Below are positions 7,600-15,572 of a stretch of DNA of 64,000 nt, in pieces. The notes beneath the pieces were generated by a model, which searched no databases, was not told the DNA's origin, and saw nothing but the letters and a program-made list of their open reading frames with translations. Position 1 is the stretch's first letter; each line of letters begins with the position of its first letter. This DNA is from Methanothermobacter tenebrarum (GTDB lineage Archaea > Methanobacteriota > Methanobacteria > Methanobacteriales > DSM-23052). Position numbers and translations under genes: made by a program. The stretch spans positions 992,001-1,056,000 of the forward strand of contig NZ_AP025698.1 in NCBI RefSeq assembly GCF_023167465.1, given 5' to 3'.

Positions 7600-7949
7600 T
7601 CTGCTTTTTTTAGTTTGTTCCCGTTGCAGTAGTATATTTCTGCTGGTATGTTGAAGACTTCTAGTTGTAGTTTTATCGTCTCCACAAGGTCTGGGGTTGT
7701 GACTATCCAGAATCTTGTGCCGTTGTTGTTGAATCCGAATCTTCTCCATTTTCTCATGTTCTGTGATAACCTTTTCTGACCTTTAGTGATTTCTATGATT
7801 ATGTCCTTGAAGCTTTTAACCGCGTAGATGTTTGGTTTGAATCCTTGGATTTTGGGTATGTGTTTTTCATTGCATTTTACAGTGTAGCCTTCTCTTTTTA
7901 AATGTTCGGTGATTGTTCTCTTTATTTTCTCATGGTCTCTTTTCTTCAT
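7596..7949 (-). CDS. Hypothetical protein, weakly nuclease-fold-like
   Basis: A small basic protein of about 117 residues. The central strand pair (GFKPNIYAVKSFKDIIIEITKG) recalls the P-D ... E-x-K core of restriction-endonuclease-like folds, with N in place of the usual D, so any catalytic role is doubtful. The downstream RFWIVTTPDLVETIKLQL looks like the alpha/beta end of such a fold. The ATG at 7949 follows a GTGGGGAT site; the frame stays open 12 codons upstream to a second ATG at 7985. Its stop overlaps the radical SAM stop codon by 4 nt, convergently. No family recognised. Confidence 0.65.
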   Translation of the reverse strand: MKKRDHEKIKRTITEHLKREGYTVKCNEKHIPKIQGFKPNIYAVKSFKDIIIEITKGQKRLSQNMRKWRRFGFNNNGTRFWIVTTPDLVETIKLQLEVFNIPAEIYYCNGNKLKKAD

Positions 7950-8048
7950 TTTTTTATCCCCACCCACAACAACTTTCTTGAACATTGTTTATAATCTTGG
8001 ATCTTATAGTATAAATACTTATAGGTTATCATGGATTTAATACACAAA

Positions 8049-8059
8049 AGATATATATA
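8049..8059 (+). promoter_or_regulatory. TATA box of the 73-residue gene
   Basis: AGATATATATA is centred 38 nt before the ATG at 8092, placing the transcript start near 8080 just ahead of the GGTGAT site. The divergent gene ending at 7596 has its own A/T-rich box near 8010. Confidence 0.4.
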
Positions 8060-8091
8060 GGTTTCTATCAATTGAAATTCGTGGTGATAGC

Positions 8092-8313
8092 ATGGGCGTG
8101 TTAGATGATGAAACCATAAAGATGAGATACATCGAACTAGTAAAAAAAGGTATAATAGAAGAGGACGAATGCGCATCCTATACAAAAAAGATAGACCTCA
8201 AACCCTGCATGAGAAAAAAAGTAGAAGAATTTAAAGATTTTTTCATACCAGGCACAGTCCTGGTCAGCGAAAGGGCATCCTACCGACTAAGGATAGGATA
8301 CCCAATGGAATAA
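8092..8313 (+). CDS. Small conserved-looking hypothetical protein
   Basis: 73 residues, charged and mostly helical (KMRYIELVKKGIIEEDECASYTKK), with two cysteines (ECA and KPCM) too far apart for a ribbon. It has a clear GGTGAT ribosome-binding site and a TATA box, so it is probably expressed. No membrane segment, signal peptide or known motif. It ends 2 nt before the stop of the convergent CARF-like regulator. Function unknown. Confidence 0.6.
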   Translation: MGVLDDETIKMRYIELVKKGIIEEDECASYTKKIDLKPCMRKKVEEFKDFFIPGTVLVSERASYRLRIGYPME

Positions 8314-8315
8314 AC

Positions 8316-8864
8316 TTATATTATAACGAACCTTCCCGCTTTTGTAATAGAATATTTTTCCAGGAGATGGGACTGCTTCACAAGTCCCATCTCTATAAGG
8401 TCGCTCAGATGCTTATAGACCATGGCCCTTGATACCCCAACCCTTTCTGCGATTTCTACAGCTGTTAAATTTTCATCCTCTAAAACCTCCAAGATTTTGA
8501 GTTTCGAATCTGAAATATCAAGCCTGGGTAGGGGTAATCTGACTGATGTTTCCCTGAAACATGTGAAGATAGCGTCAACACCCTCTTTAAAGGCTGCGAA
8601 TGCTAAAAGACCCCCCAAATCGTCACCATTATAGGCTACATAGACTTCACCATGCTTTTTAGCCCCTCTTATGATCTCGGATATCTTATAACATGCCTTG
8701 AGTGGGTCCTCGGTTTCTATTTTTATAAGACCCCCCTTAACGAATTTTTCAAGGGATAAATCATCAAATTTTTCACTCTGGACTAATATCAGGCCATCTA
8801 TCTTATTTTTCATTGTAACATCAAAGAGGCATCGGCCCCTTAAATTTGTAACAAGAGTCTTCAT
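8316..8864 (-). CDS. HTH transcriptional regulator with a CARF-like N-terminal domain
   Basis: A 182-residue protein. The N-terminal ~115 residues form an alpha/beta domain with GEVYVAYNGDDLGGLLAFAAF followed by VDAIFTCF and RLPLPRLD, similar in layout to the Rossmann-like CARF domain of Csa3-type regulators (G-rich turn, alternating strands, then a proline-rich linker). The C-terminal 65 residues are a winged helix (LTAVEIAERVGVSRAMVYKHLSDLIEMGLVK). No CRISPR locus is in the window, so it may be a stand-alone nucleotide sensor. The ATG at 8864 has a GGAGGGTGAT site and is preferred to an ATG 8 codons upstream. A palindrome at 8889-8900 lies just upstream. Confidence 0.75.
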   Translation of the reverse strand: MKTLVTNLRGRCLFDVTMKNKIDGLILVQSEKFDDLSLEKFVKGGLIKIETEDPLKACYKISEIIRGAKKHGEVYVAYNGDDLGGLLAFAAFKEGVDAIFTCFRETSVRLPLPRLDISDSKLKILEVLEDENLTAVEIAERVGVSRAMVYKHLSDLIEMGLVKQSHLLEKYSITKAGRFVII

Positions 8865-8888
8865 ATAATCACCCTCCAATGATCTCAT

Positions 8889-8900
8889 ATATGATCATAT
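8889..8900. promoter_or_regulatory. 12-bp palindrome near the transcript start of the HTH gene
   Basis: ATATGATCATAT is a perfect palindrome between the likely TATA box of the HTH gene (minus strand, about 8912-8921) and its start codon at 8864, a position suited to autorepression. Confidence 0.35.
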
Positions 8901-8953
8901 CAATCTAATATAAGTATTGACTCATCCATGGTATGATTCTAATGGATGGGAAG

Positions 8954-8965
8954 GTTTAAATAAAC
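8954..8965 (+). promoter_or_regulatory. TATA box of the glutamate synthase-related genes
   Basis: GTTTAAATAAAC with a purine-rich GGGAAG upstream, about 60 nt before the ATG at 9020. This implies a leader of roughly 35 nt. No GGAA-N6-TTCC nitrogen operator was found here. Confidence 0.4.
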
Positions 8966-9019
8966 CCCACAAAAAACCAAATTATTAGACTTCACACAAC
9001 AAACTCCCAAGGGGATAAC

Positions 9020-9685
9020 ATGAAAAAGGAATTAGTAATCTCAGGAGATGACCTATCCACCCGGAAAATCAACAAAATGATAAAAGAAGGCCTAAAAGAC
9101 AACACAAAAAAATTCATAATAGAAAACGACAAAAAGCTCGACTCACTCGTCGTGGGAATCCGAGAAGAAGCAGAATTCATACTAAAAGGAGAATTCGGCG
9201 ACTTCATAGGAGCGCTCAACGACGGAGCCCATATAAAAATCATCGGAAACACAGGAAGATACATAGGAGACAACATGACATCAGGCGAAATAATAGTTGA
9301 AGGATCAGCCAAAGACGGCGTCGGATTCGGAACATACAACGGCACAATAGTAGTACACGGAGACGCGGGAAACGGCGTCGGACAACTAAACAAAGGAGGA
9401 ACAATAATCATAGACGGAGACATAAAAGACCTCGCAGGATTATACATGCTAAGCGGTGACATAATAGTAACAGGAGACGCTGGAAAAGACACAGGAGACT
9501 GGATAATCGGAGGCAACATCTACATCGCAGGAGACTTCGAAACAGGAACCAACGCCAAGGTAAGCCAACTAGAAAAAGAAGACACACTAAAACTCTCAAA
9601 ATTATTCTATAACTATGGAATAGAAGCCCAAGTAGAAGAATTCAAAAAAATACACCACAAAAAACTCCGCCCATTCTACGGCTAA
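9020..9685 (+). CDS. Glutamate synthase alpha-subunit GXGXG-domain protein
   Basis: A stand-alone version of the C-terminal beta-helix domain of glutamate synthase (and of formylmethanofuran dehydrogenase subunit C). Six to seven repeats of the G-x-x-G-x-x-x-G type run through residues 60-180, e.g. GRYIGDNMTSGEIIVEG, KDGVGFGTYNGTIVVHGDAG, GGTIIIDGDIKDLAGLYM and DTGDWIIGGNIYIAG. In archaea the bacterial GltB polypeptide is split into separate genes for amidotransferase, FMN/synthase and GXGXG parts. The FMN/Fe-S part follows 15 nt downstream, while the glutaminase part is not in the window. AAGGGGAT ribosome-binding site. Confidence 0.88.
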   Translation: MKKELVISGDDLSTRKINKMIKEGLKDNTKKFIIENDKKLDSLVVGIREEAEFILKGEFGDFIGALNDGAHIKIIGNTGRYIGDNMTSGEIIVEGSAKDGVGFGTYNGTIVVHGDAGNGVGQLNKGGTIIIDGDIKDLAGLYMLSGDIIVTGDAGKDTGDWIIGGNIYIAGDFETGTNAKVSQLEKEDTLKLSKLFYNYGIEAQVEEFKKIHHKKLRPFYG

Positions 9686-9700
9686 AAAAAGGTGATCTAA

Positions 9701-11563
9701 ATGGTTCAAATACTCCTAACAGACCCCGAAAAATGTGACGGATGCAACGAATGTATAGAAGCATGCGAAAAAATCACAGGCCACGCTTCAATCTTTTTAA
9801 ATGAACTGGAAGACGGCTACCACGCCATCGTATGCCAACAATGCGTCGACCCAGCCTGTGCAAGAGGATGCTTCAGAGACGCCATAAGAAAAGAACACGG
9901 GATAGTTAAAATAGAACAAGAAGCATGCATAGGCTGCAAACTCTGCATGCTAATGTGTCCAATAGGCGCCATAACATACTCAAAAGACGGTATGATAAAA
10001 TGCGACCAAAGTTGCATAGAAAAACCAGGTGACACACCAGCATGCGTAGCAGCATGCGAAAAAAAATGCCTAGAAGCAGTCGACGTGAGAGAAGTTGTAA
10101 GCGACATACAAAAGGGATTCGAATTAAAAGCTGCAACATCATCAAGTTCACTAACACCATCATCACCATCATCAGACCTCGCAGCAGCCACCCAAGGACT
10201 CTGCGTATTCTGCGGAACCTGCGAAATGGTATGCCCAGTAGACGCCATAAAAGTCGTGGACAACCACCCAGAAATAGACAGAAAAAAATGTATAATGTGT
10301 GGGTCATGCCTAGCAGCCTGCCCAGTACTATTACCAAGCGGCGCTGGGAGCATATGGGACCCAAGGACAATAGCAAACATAAGATACACATCCAAAGCCG
10401 GTAAATACGTCCTGAGGGGTTTCGGAACCGAAAGGAGACTGCCAAACTTCGACGACATACTAATAGTACCCGCACAAGCATCAATAGCACCAGTAGACAA
10501 ATACAGAGAACCCTGTAACACCCAAGTAACCCTCGGGACAAGATACGCAGAAGAACCCCTCACACTCCAAACGCCAGTACTCATAGCAGGAATGTCATTC
10601 GGAGCACTCAGCAGAGAAAGCAAACTGGCACTGGCTAAAGGCTCAACGATGGTAGGATCCTGCGCCAACACAGGCGAAGGCGGCATGCTACCAGAAGAAA
10701 GAGAACTAGCAGACAAACTCATAGTACAATACTCATCAGGAAGATTCGGAGTCTCATCAGAATACCTAAACGTTGGAGATGCAATAGAAGTAAAGATAGG
10801 CCAAGGAGCCAAACCAGGAATGGGAGGACACCTACTAGCCGAAAAAGTAAGCCCAGAAGTCGCCAAAATCAGGGGCATACCCGAAGGTACAGACGCCCTA
10901 AGCCCTGCAAGATTTCTCGACGCAACAGACAAAAAAGACCTGGCAAAACACATAGAACTACTCAGAGAAGTCACAGACTGGAAAGTGCCCATCATAGTAA
11001 AATTCGGACCAGGAAGAGTATACGAGGATGTTAGGATAGCAGCAGAAGCCGGAGCCGATATAATAGCCGTGGATGGTATGGAAGGCGGAACCGGAGCGGC
11101 CCCAGAGGTTGTGATAGAACATACAGGTATACCAACACTCTCAGCACTGGTGCAGGCAGTGAACAGCCTCAAAGACATGGGCCTAAAGGATGAAATAGAC
11201 CTAATAATAACCGGCGGCATAAGAAGTGGTGCAGACGTTGCCAAGGCAATGGCGATGGGGGCAGACGCAGTATATATTGGAACAGGTGCAATGATAGCAA
11301 TGGGATGCCGAGCCTGCAGAATGTGCTACACAGGAAAATGTCCAGTTGGTGTTGCAACCCAAGACCCAGAACTGAGAAAAAGATTAGACGTCGACATAGC
11401 AGCAAGAAAAGTCGCAAATTACATAAAGGCCATGACAGAAGAAACCAAAATGCTAGCCCAACTCGCAGGACATGACGACATAAGACAATTCAACCCAGAC
11501 GACCTACGCGCCCTAGACACGAACACAGCAGCAATAACCGGACTAAAACTAATAAACGAATAA
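9701..11563 (+). CDS. gltB: Archaeal glutamate synthase, ferredoxin plus FMN/synthase domains
   Basis: 620 residues. The N-terminal ~230 residues carry several 4Fe-4S motifs (CDGCNECIEAC, CIGCKLCMLMCP, CVFCGTCEMVCP, CIMCGSCLAACP) with a Ser/Pro-rich linker near residues 145-160. The C-terminal ~380 residues are the FMN-binding glutamate synthase barrel: GMSFGALSRE, GGTGAAP, GGIRSGADVAKA and a 3Fe-4S-type C-x2-C-x2-C-x4-CPVGVATQDP. It reduces 2-oxoglutarate plus ammonia to glutamate with electrons fed through the fused ferredoxin domains. It depends on a glutaminase partner encoded elsewhere. Codons are markedly A-rich compared with the minus-strand neighbours. Confidence 0.9.
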   Translation: MVQILLTDPEKCDGCNECIEACEKITGHASIFLNELEDGYHAIVCQQCVDPACARGCFRDAIRKEHGIVKIEQEACIGCKLCMLMCPIGAITYSKDGMIKCDQSCIEKPGDTPACVAACEKKCLEAVDVREVVSDIQKGFELKAATSSSSLTPSSPSSDLAAATQGLCVFCGTCEMVCPVDAIKVVDNHPEIDRKKCIMCGSCLAACPVLLPSGAGSIWDPRTIANIRYTSKAGKYVLRGFGTERRLPNFDDILIVPAQASIAPVDKYREPCNTQVTLGTRYAEEPLTLQTPVLIAGMSFGALSRESKLALAKGSTMVGSCANTGEGGMLPEERELADKLIVQYSSGRFGVSSEYLNVGDAIEVKIGQGAKPGMGGHLLAEKVSPEVAKIRGIPEGTDALSPARFLDATDKKDLAKHIELLREVTDWKVPIIVKFGPGRVYEDVRIAAEAGADIIAVDGMEGGTGAAPEVVIEHTGIPTLSALVQAVNSLKDMGLKDEIDLIITGGIRSGADVAKAMAMGADAVYIGTGAMIAMGCRACRMCYTGKCPVGVATQDPELRKRLDVDIAARKVANYIKAMTEETKMLAQLAGHDDIRQFNPDDLRALDTNTAAITGLKLINE

Positions 11564-11615
11564 AACCCAAAGGGCATAAAGGACCATCCTCTTACTCTTT
11601 TAAAGCCCCATCATA

Positions 11616-11894
11616 TTATTTTCTCTTTGAAATTCTATAGAACAGGTATCCTATGGTTGCAAGGCCAAGGGTAACTATTGAACAGAATCCCAGGATTAAG
11701 CCTTTGACTATCAAAGGGGACCTGTGGTGCACCCTGTATATTTTTATACTGCTTCTCTTAAGCTTGGGCGCTTGCCCTTCTTTTTTAGAGGGGGTGGATG
11801 GTGCAGATTTCACTCGAGGTTGTCTGCATGGACTATAATAGTCCCCTTCACGCTCTTCCTCCAATCTGGCCTCATCCTCTTCATCTCCCACCAA
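11616..11894 (-). CDS. Small C-terminally anchored membrane protein
   Basis: Up to 92 residues: an acidic N-terminus (DEEDEARLEEE), a basic Ser/Pro/Lys middle, and one hydrophobic helix near residues 63-86 (LIVKGLILGFCSIVTLGLATIGYLFY) followed by RISKRK. The topology suggests a tail-anchored protein with a cytoplasmic head. The start is uncertain: the frame begins with TTG then GTG after a weak site. No homologue recognised, and it could be misannotated upstream of the helix. Confidence 0.5.
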   Translation of the reverse strand: MVGDEEDEARLEEEREGDYYSPCRQPRVKSAPSTPSKKEGQAPKLKRSSIKIYRVHHRSPLIVKGLILGFCSIVTLGLATIGYLFYRISKRK

Positions 11895-11918
11895 TAATAG
11901 AATTATTTAATCTTAGGG

Positions 11919-12692
11919 TTAATATTGTATGAATTCTATCATGGGGATAAGGTCTTGGGCGCTTTCTATTCTCTTTTTTATGTCTAGGTTTATGTAGGCT
12001 TTTCTCCCTGCACTGTAACTTGATGATAGTATGATCTGGTTGCCTATGATTTGGAAGCCGTCTACTGGGGTGTGTCCTACTATCATGGCGTTACATTTAA
12101 CCCTGTCTAGGAATTCATCTATATCCTTTTCTAGGTAGGAGCCGTAACGGTTCCATAGCATCTCATAGACTGCTGGGCTTTGGTAGCCGTCTTCTTTTAT
12201 TCTGATTATATCATCTAGGCCCTTTATGTGCTTTGACGGTCCTGCATGGCTTATAAACACCCTATTTTTTGTCCGGATGGCGAATGGGAGTTCTTTGAAG
12301 AATCTTTTGTAGGATTCAAATTTTTCGATCCATTTATCCCCGAATTTTTCTTTTAATAGCATTTCAAATTCTAGGCTCTGGTTTATACCACCTTTAAACA
12401 CGTCTATTCCTGTGATGTGTGACCATTCATGGTTACCCAAGAGGAGGTAAAAGTTCTTATAACGCCTATAATATGCAATTAGGGTTTCCAGGATTTCTAT
12501 TGACCCGTCCTCGTATCCCATGGAGTGTATGAAGTCTCCGGTGAAGACGATAGGCGATTCTCTGCCATGATCCTCTTCCCATATTCTAAGGTAAATTTTA
12601 AAGTCTGTGAAATTTCCATGGATATCAGTGACAACCAGTAGGTTTTCGTTGCTGCCAATTTCGATAAGACTTCCCTTGATTGACATGTACAT
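11919..12692 (-). CDS. PPP-type metallophosphoesterase
   Basis: A 257-residue phosphatase with all metal motifs of the calcineurin-like PPP family in order: DIHG (residues 23-26), GDF, GNHEW, HAGP and GHTP. These coordinate the two-metal centre used for phosphomonoester or phosphoprotein hydrolysis. Length and order suit archaeal PP1/PrpA-like or diadenosine polyphosphatase-like members; the substrate cannot be told. There is no signal peptide, so it is cytoplasmic. A TATATATAG box about 30 nt upstream on the minus strand suggests a leaderless mRNA starting at or near the ATG at 12692 (a second ATG is at 12686). Confidence 0.85.
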   Translation of the reverse strand: MYMSIKGSLIEIGSNENLLVVTDIHGNFTDFKIYLRIWEEDHGRESPIVFTGDFIHSMGYEDGSIEILETLIAYYRRYKNFYLLLGNHEWSHITGIDVFKGGINQSLEFEMLLKEKFGDKWIEKFESYKRFFKELPFAIRTKNRVFISHAGPSKHIKGLDDIIRIKEDGYQSPAVYEMLWNRYGSYLEKDIDEFLDRVKCNAMIVGHTPVDGFQIIGNQIILSSSYSAGRKAYINLDIKKRIESAQDLIPMIEFIQY

Positions 12693-12733
12693 CGACCATT
12701 CTTTTATGATGATAAAACCTATATATAATAATT

Positions 12734-13414
12734 ATGAGGATCTCCCATATCTCCTTGAGTGATAAGATAACACTTCTAACATATGGTTGTAATTTCAAGT
12801 GCAAATATTGCTTCTTCAAACCGTTAGCTTACAAAAACTTGCCAATAAAAGAATTATATAAGATCATATACAATATGATGGGAGAATACGAGCTTTCGAG
12901 GATTATGATAGCGGGTGGCGAGCCAACTCTACAAGAAGACCTTCCAGGGTTGACAAAACTCTTAGATGGCAAATTTTACACGATATTATCCACTAACGGC
13001 TCCCATCTCCTTAAGATAATAGACGAATTAAAGGTTAATGAGGTTCATGTGAGCCTTAAAGCCTTCAATGACAAGAAACATAAGATTCTCACCTCCAAGT
13101 CGAACAACAGCACCCTCGAGGCCATAGAATACCTTGGAGAAAACAAGGAAGACCTCGGATTTAAAGTGGAAATCTCAACCGTACTCATACCAAATATTAT
13201 AGAAATTTCCGAGATTGATAAAATTGCGAAATTCATTGGAGAATGGGATCTGCCATATCATATCATAGCCCATGTTCCCTCCAAGTTAAAGGCGCCAAGA
13301 CCAACCAAGAAACTGATAGAGGAAGCGAAAAAAACTAGCAAAAAATACCTCTCAAAGGTGTCAACATCACTAGAATCCAGAAAGCATATAAAAGGAGAGA
13401 AGATAATAATCTAA
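12734..13414 (+). CDS. Radical SAM protein (activating-enzyme-like)
   Basis: A 226-residue protein with the cluster motif C19-x3-C23-x2-C26 (CNFKCKYC), AGGEPTL for SAM binding, and VHVSLKAF in the barrel. It is close in size to pyruvate formate-lyase activase or anaerobic NTP-reductase activases, with no extra C-terminal cysteines. No glycyl-radical partner is adjacent; the neighbours are a phosphatase gene (divergent, 41 nt) and secreted proteins, which do not reveal the substrate. The ATG lacks a clear ribosome-binding site, consistent with a leaderless transcript. Confidence 0.78.
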   Translation: MRISHISLSDKITLLTYGCNFKCKYCFFKPLAYKNLPIKELYKIIYNMMGEYELSRIMIAGGEPTLQEDLPGLTKLLDGKFYTILSTNGSHLLKIIDELKVNEVHVSLKAFNDKKHKILTSKSNNSTLEAIEYLGENKEDLGFKVEISTVLIPNIIEISEIDKIAKFIGEWDLPYHIIAHVPSKLKAPRPTKKLIEEAKKTSKKYLSKVSTSLESRKHIKGEKIII

Positions 13415-13428
13415 ATAGGTGCCTGGAT

Positions 13429-13941
13429 ATGAACTCAACAATCTTATCCCTCGTAACATTATTCATATTAGTCTTGGGAGTTTTTGTAGTTGCAGCAGAA
13501 AATCAGACAACAAATGAGTCTGTAGGGAATAAATCAAAGAGTGCGAATAATACAAGTGTACAACCATTATCATTGTGGGTGTCTGTTAATGTAGAGCCCT
13601 CGGTTTTAAATCTTGGGACAGTACCCCCAGATGGTATAGAGAGAAGCTATCCGGAGGTTGCAACCGTAACAGTAATATATTTTTTGGCTTTTAATGATCG
13701 TCTTTCTGTGAGGGCGAGTGGCGATTTAGTAAATGCGGACGGTTCGACCATCCCCTTGTCGAATCTTAAGTTCAGCACACCCAATGTTCCTAAAAGATCC
13801 TTCACAACATCAGATTATACCATATTAACCTATAGCGGTTTGCGGGGTTCTCGTACAGTCCCTATAAGTTTCTATATAACAGTACCATTTTATAGTGACC
13901 CTGGAACCTATTCCGTCACTATAATCTATACAGCAACCTAA
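13429..13941 (+). CDS. Secreted beta-rich surface protein
   Basis: 170 residues with a classical signal peptide (hydrophobic residues 5-22, cleavage likely after VVAA), then an Asn/Ser/Thr-rich spacer with several N-glycosylation sequons, then a beta-sandwich-like domain (VEPSVLNLGTVPPDG, ending in PGTYSVTIIYTAT). The ending motif also closes the next secreted protein (AGQYIITVIYTA), so the two probably share a fold and role at the cell surface. GGTG ribosome-binding site 15 nt after the radical SAM gene. Confidence 0.75.
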   Translation: MNSTILSLVTLFILVLGVFVVAAENQTTNESVGNKSKSANNTSVQPLSLWVSVNVEPSVLNLGTVPPDGIERSYPEVATVTVIYFLAFNDRLSVRASGDLVNADGSTIPLSNLKFSTPNVPKRSFTTSDYTILTYSGLRGSRTVPISFYITVPFYSDPGTYSVTIIYTAT

Positions 13942-13977
13942 CATACTTCACCTTCCCTAATTGCTTTATACCCACTA

Positions 13978-13995
13978 TTGTGACAATTGTCACAA
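13978..13995. promoter_or_regulatory. Perfect 18-bp palindrome between secreted-protein genes
   Basis: TTGTGACAATTGTCACAA reads the same on both strands. It is 101 nt before the TTG start at 14096 and about 45 nt before an A/T-rich box (CTTAAATAC, near 14038), a typical activator or repressor position. It has the TGTGA-N6-TCACA form of bacterial CRP/FNR sites, but such regulators are not expected here. The binding protein is unknown. Confidence 0.5.
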
Positions 13996-14095
13996 GATCT
14001 CCTTTTTTAAGTTCCAATTTTCACATAAATAGAAAATCTTAAATACAATACAAATCAATTAACAATTATAAAATAACCAGTCAAGGGTGATCTTA

Positions 14096-14627
14096 TTGAA
14101 TGGGAAAATAGGAGGACTACTGGCACTGCTAGTGGCCCTAACAGTAGCTATCGCAATAGGAACATATGACACATCATCCGCCGCCACTGCAGAGCAGACA
14201 GTAACCGTAACAGTACCAGAGGCCATATCAATAGAAGTCACCAACCCATTAGACTTTGGCAGCATAAGTGCAGGTAGTACCGGAGATAGTCCAGAGTATA
14301 CTATTAAAAATACGGGGAACGTTAAGATAGACCTCTATGCAAAAAACAAATGATACAGATTTCAGGCCAACCACCGAAAATGTAACAGATACCATACCCA
14401 TAGATGGTAACTACAAGATAAAGAGTAACGTAACTGGAAATTTCGAACAACTTTTAACTACCAATACGAAGATTTATGATAACATGAACAAGGCCCAGCA
14501 GGGCACAGGTACACCAACAACATGGACTACACTCCAGAGACTCACGGTACCATCATTCACAGAAGCTGGACAATACATAATAACGGTAATCTATACTGCT
14601 GTGAAACACAACGCACCAGCACCATAA
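14096..14627 (+). pseudogene. Secreted surface protein gene with a +1 frameshift at an A6 run
   Basis: The first frame (TTG at 14096, with a GGGTGAT site) gives a signal peptide (GGLLALLVALTVAIAIG) and a beta-domain with PLDFGSISAGSTG and YTIKNTGNVKIDLYA, then stops at 14351-14353. The next frame takes over exactly there (TNDTDFRPTTENVTDTI) and runs to 14627, ending in PSFTEAGQYIITVIYTA. Removing one A from the run of six at 14341-14346 fuses both into one protein of about 176 residues, like its upstream neighbour. This could be a true indel, a homopolymer read error or transcriptional slippage. Confidence 0.75.
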
Positions 14628-14677
14628 AATATATAATGTTCTTTTTTCTATTTTTTCTTATTAAAGGAGGGAGTATT

Positions 14678-15568
14678 ATGAGGTTTAGGGTTGGGTTAAT
14701 TCTTTTGGTATTTATTTTCGTTGCGGGGTTATTGTATCCGATTTTTGCAACTGGCTTGTGGGCTTCGCCGGCTGAATTCCGCTACGATCTTAAACCAGGT
14801 GAAACAGTAACTGGGGAAGTTACAGTGAAGAATATAGGTGATGATGAGGTTAAAGTCACAGTTGAAAAAAAGAGGCTCCTCATGGATAGCATACACCTGG
14901 TATACTCTGATAAGGGTATTGCAAATTGGATAACAATTGATGGTAATACAACATTCAATCTTAAACCAGGAGAATCCAGGAAGATAAGATTCACGGTAAA
15001 GGCACCATCCCGGATAAATTACTCAGATGCCATGGGGGCCCTTGTAATAAGGGGCCTTCCCGTGACCCAGAGGGCTGCTGGTGGAATGCAGGTCACCCAG
15101 GGAGTTGAACTGGTAATCCCGATAAGGGTGGGGCTCCCAGGGCCTATCATAGAATCCCTCAAACTTCTAGATCATAAGGTTCCAAGTGTACTTTTAAGTT
15201 TTATCCCTGGCGAGTTTGTCTATGAGCTTAGGAATGATGGTACGGTCCAAGCCAACATGACCGGGATGATAGAGATCAAGGGTCTTACCAGGCACAGTCT
15301 ACCCATAGATGGTGTGGTATACCCTGAGGACAATTACACCCTCGTTGAAAGGTGGACTCCTGGTTGGGCGGATATCGGATTATACAAGGTAGATACGAGG
15401 ATAGAGTATGGGAGATTCCAAAAGGCCAAGAGCATAGAAACTACTGACACCCTTGTGGTTATACCAGTATGGCTTATAATCCTAATCATAGTAGGGGCGG
15501 TTATCTGGATATTGCGCAGAAAAGGCGTGGAACCACCCATAAGAGTGAAGATCGAAAAAAGAAAATAA
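14678..15568 (+). CDS. Membrane-anchored extracellular protein
   Basis: 296 residues: signal peptide (residues 5-25), an extracellular part with an immunoglobulin-like domain (YDLKPGETVTGEVTVKNIGDDEV) and a second beta-rich region with an N-glycosylation sequon (NYT), then a single helix near 268-287 and a basic cytoplasmic tail. The layout resembles surface proteins with DUF916-type domains that hold other surface proteins. It follows two secreted beta-proteins and is probably their anchoring or assembly partner. The ATG at 14678 has AAAGGAGGGAG upstream; the longer frame from 14522 has no signal peptide at its start. Confidence 0.75.
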   Translation: MRFRVGLILLVFIFVAGLLYPIFATGLWASPAEFRYDLKPGETVTGEVTVKNIGDDEVKVTVEKKRLLMDSIHLVYSDKGIANWITIDGNTTFNLKPGESRKIRFTVKAPSRINYSDAMGALVIRGLPVTQRAAGGMQVTQGVELVIPIRVGLPGPIIESLKLLDHKVPSVLLSFIPGEFVYELRNDGTVQANMTGMIEIKGLTRHSLPIDGVVYPEDNYTLVERWTPGWADIGLYKVDTRIEYGRFQKAKSIETTDTLVVIPVWLIILIIVGAVIWILRRKGVEPPIRVKIEKRK

Positions 15569-15572
15569 CTTA

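Noticed and set aside
9817..11244. 475-codon open frame on the minus strand opposite the glutamate synthase gene
   Set aside because: It lies fully inside the recognised ferredoxin/FMN gene. Its translation is Ser/Pro/Leu-rich with no family features, the typical shadow of A-rich codons.
13978..13995. A CRP or FNR binding site
   Set aside because: The form TGTGA-N6-TCACA matches, but these regulators are not expected in methanogens and no such gene is present here. I kept it only as an unexplained palindrome.
14522..14677. Longer start for the membrane-anchored protein
   Set aside because: The extension overlaps the previous gene and would hide the signal peptide; the ATG at 14678 has a strong ribosome-binding site.
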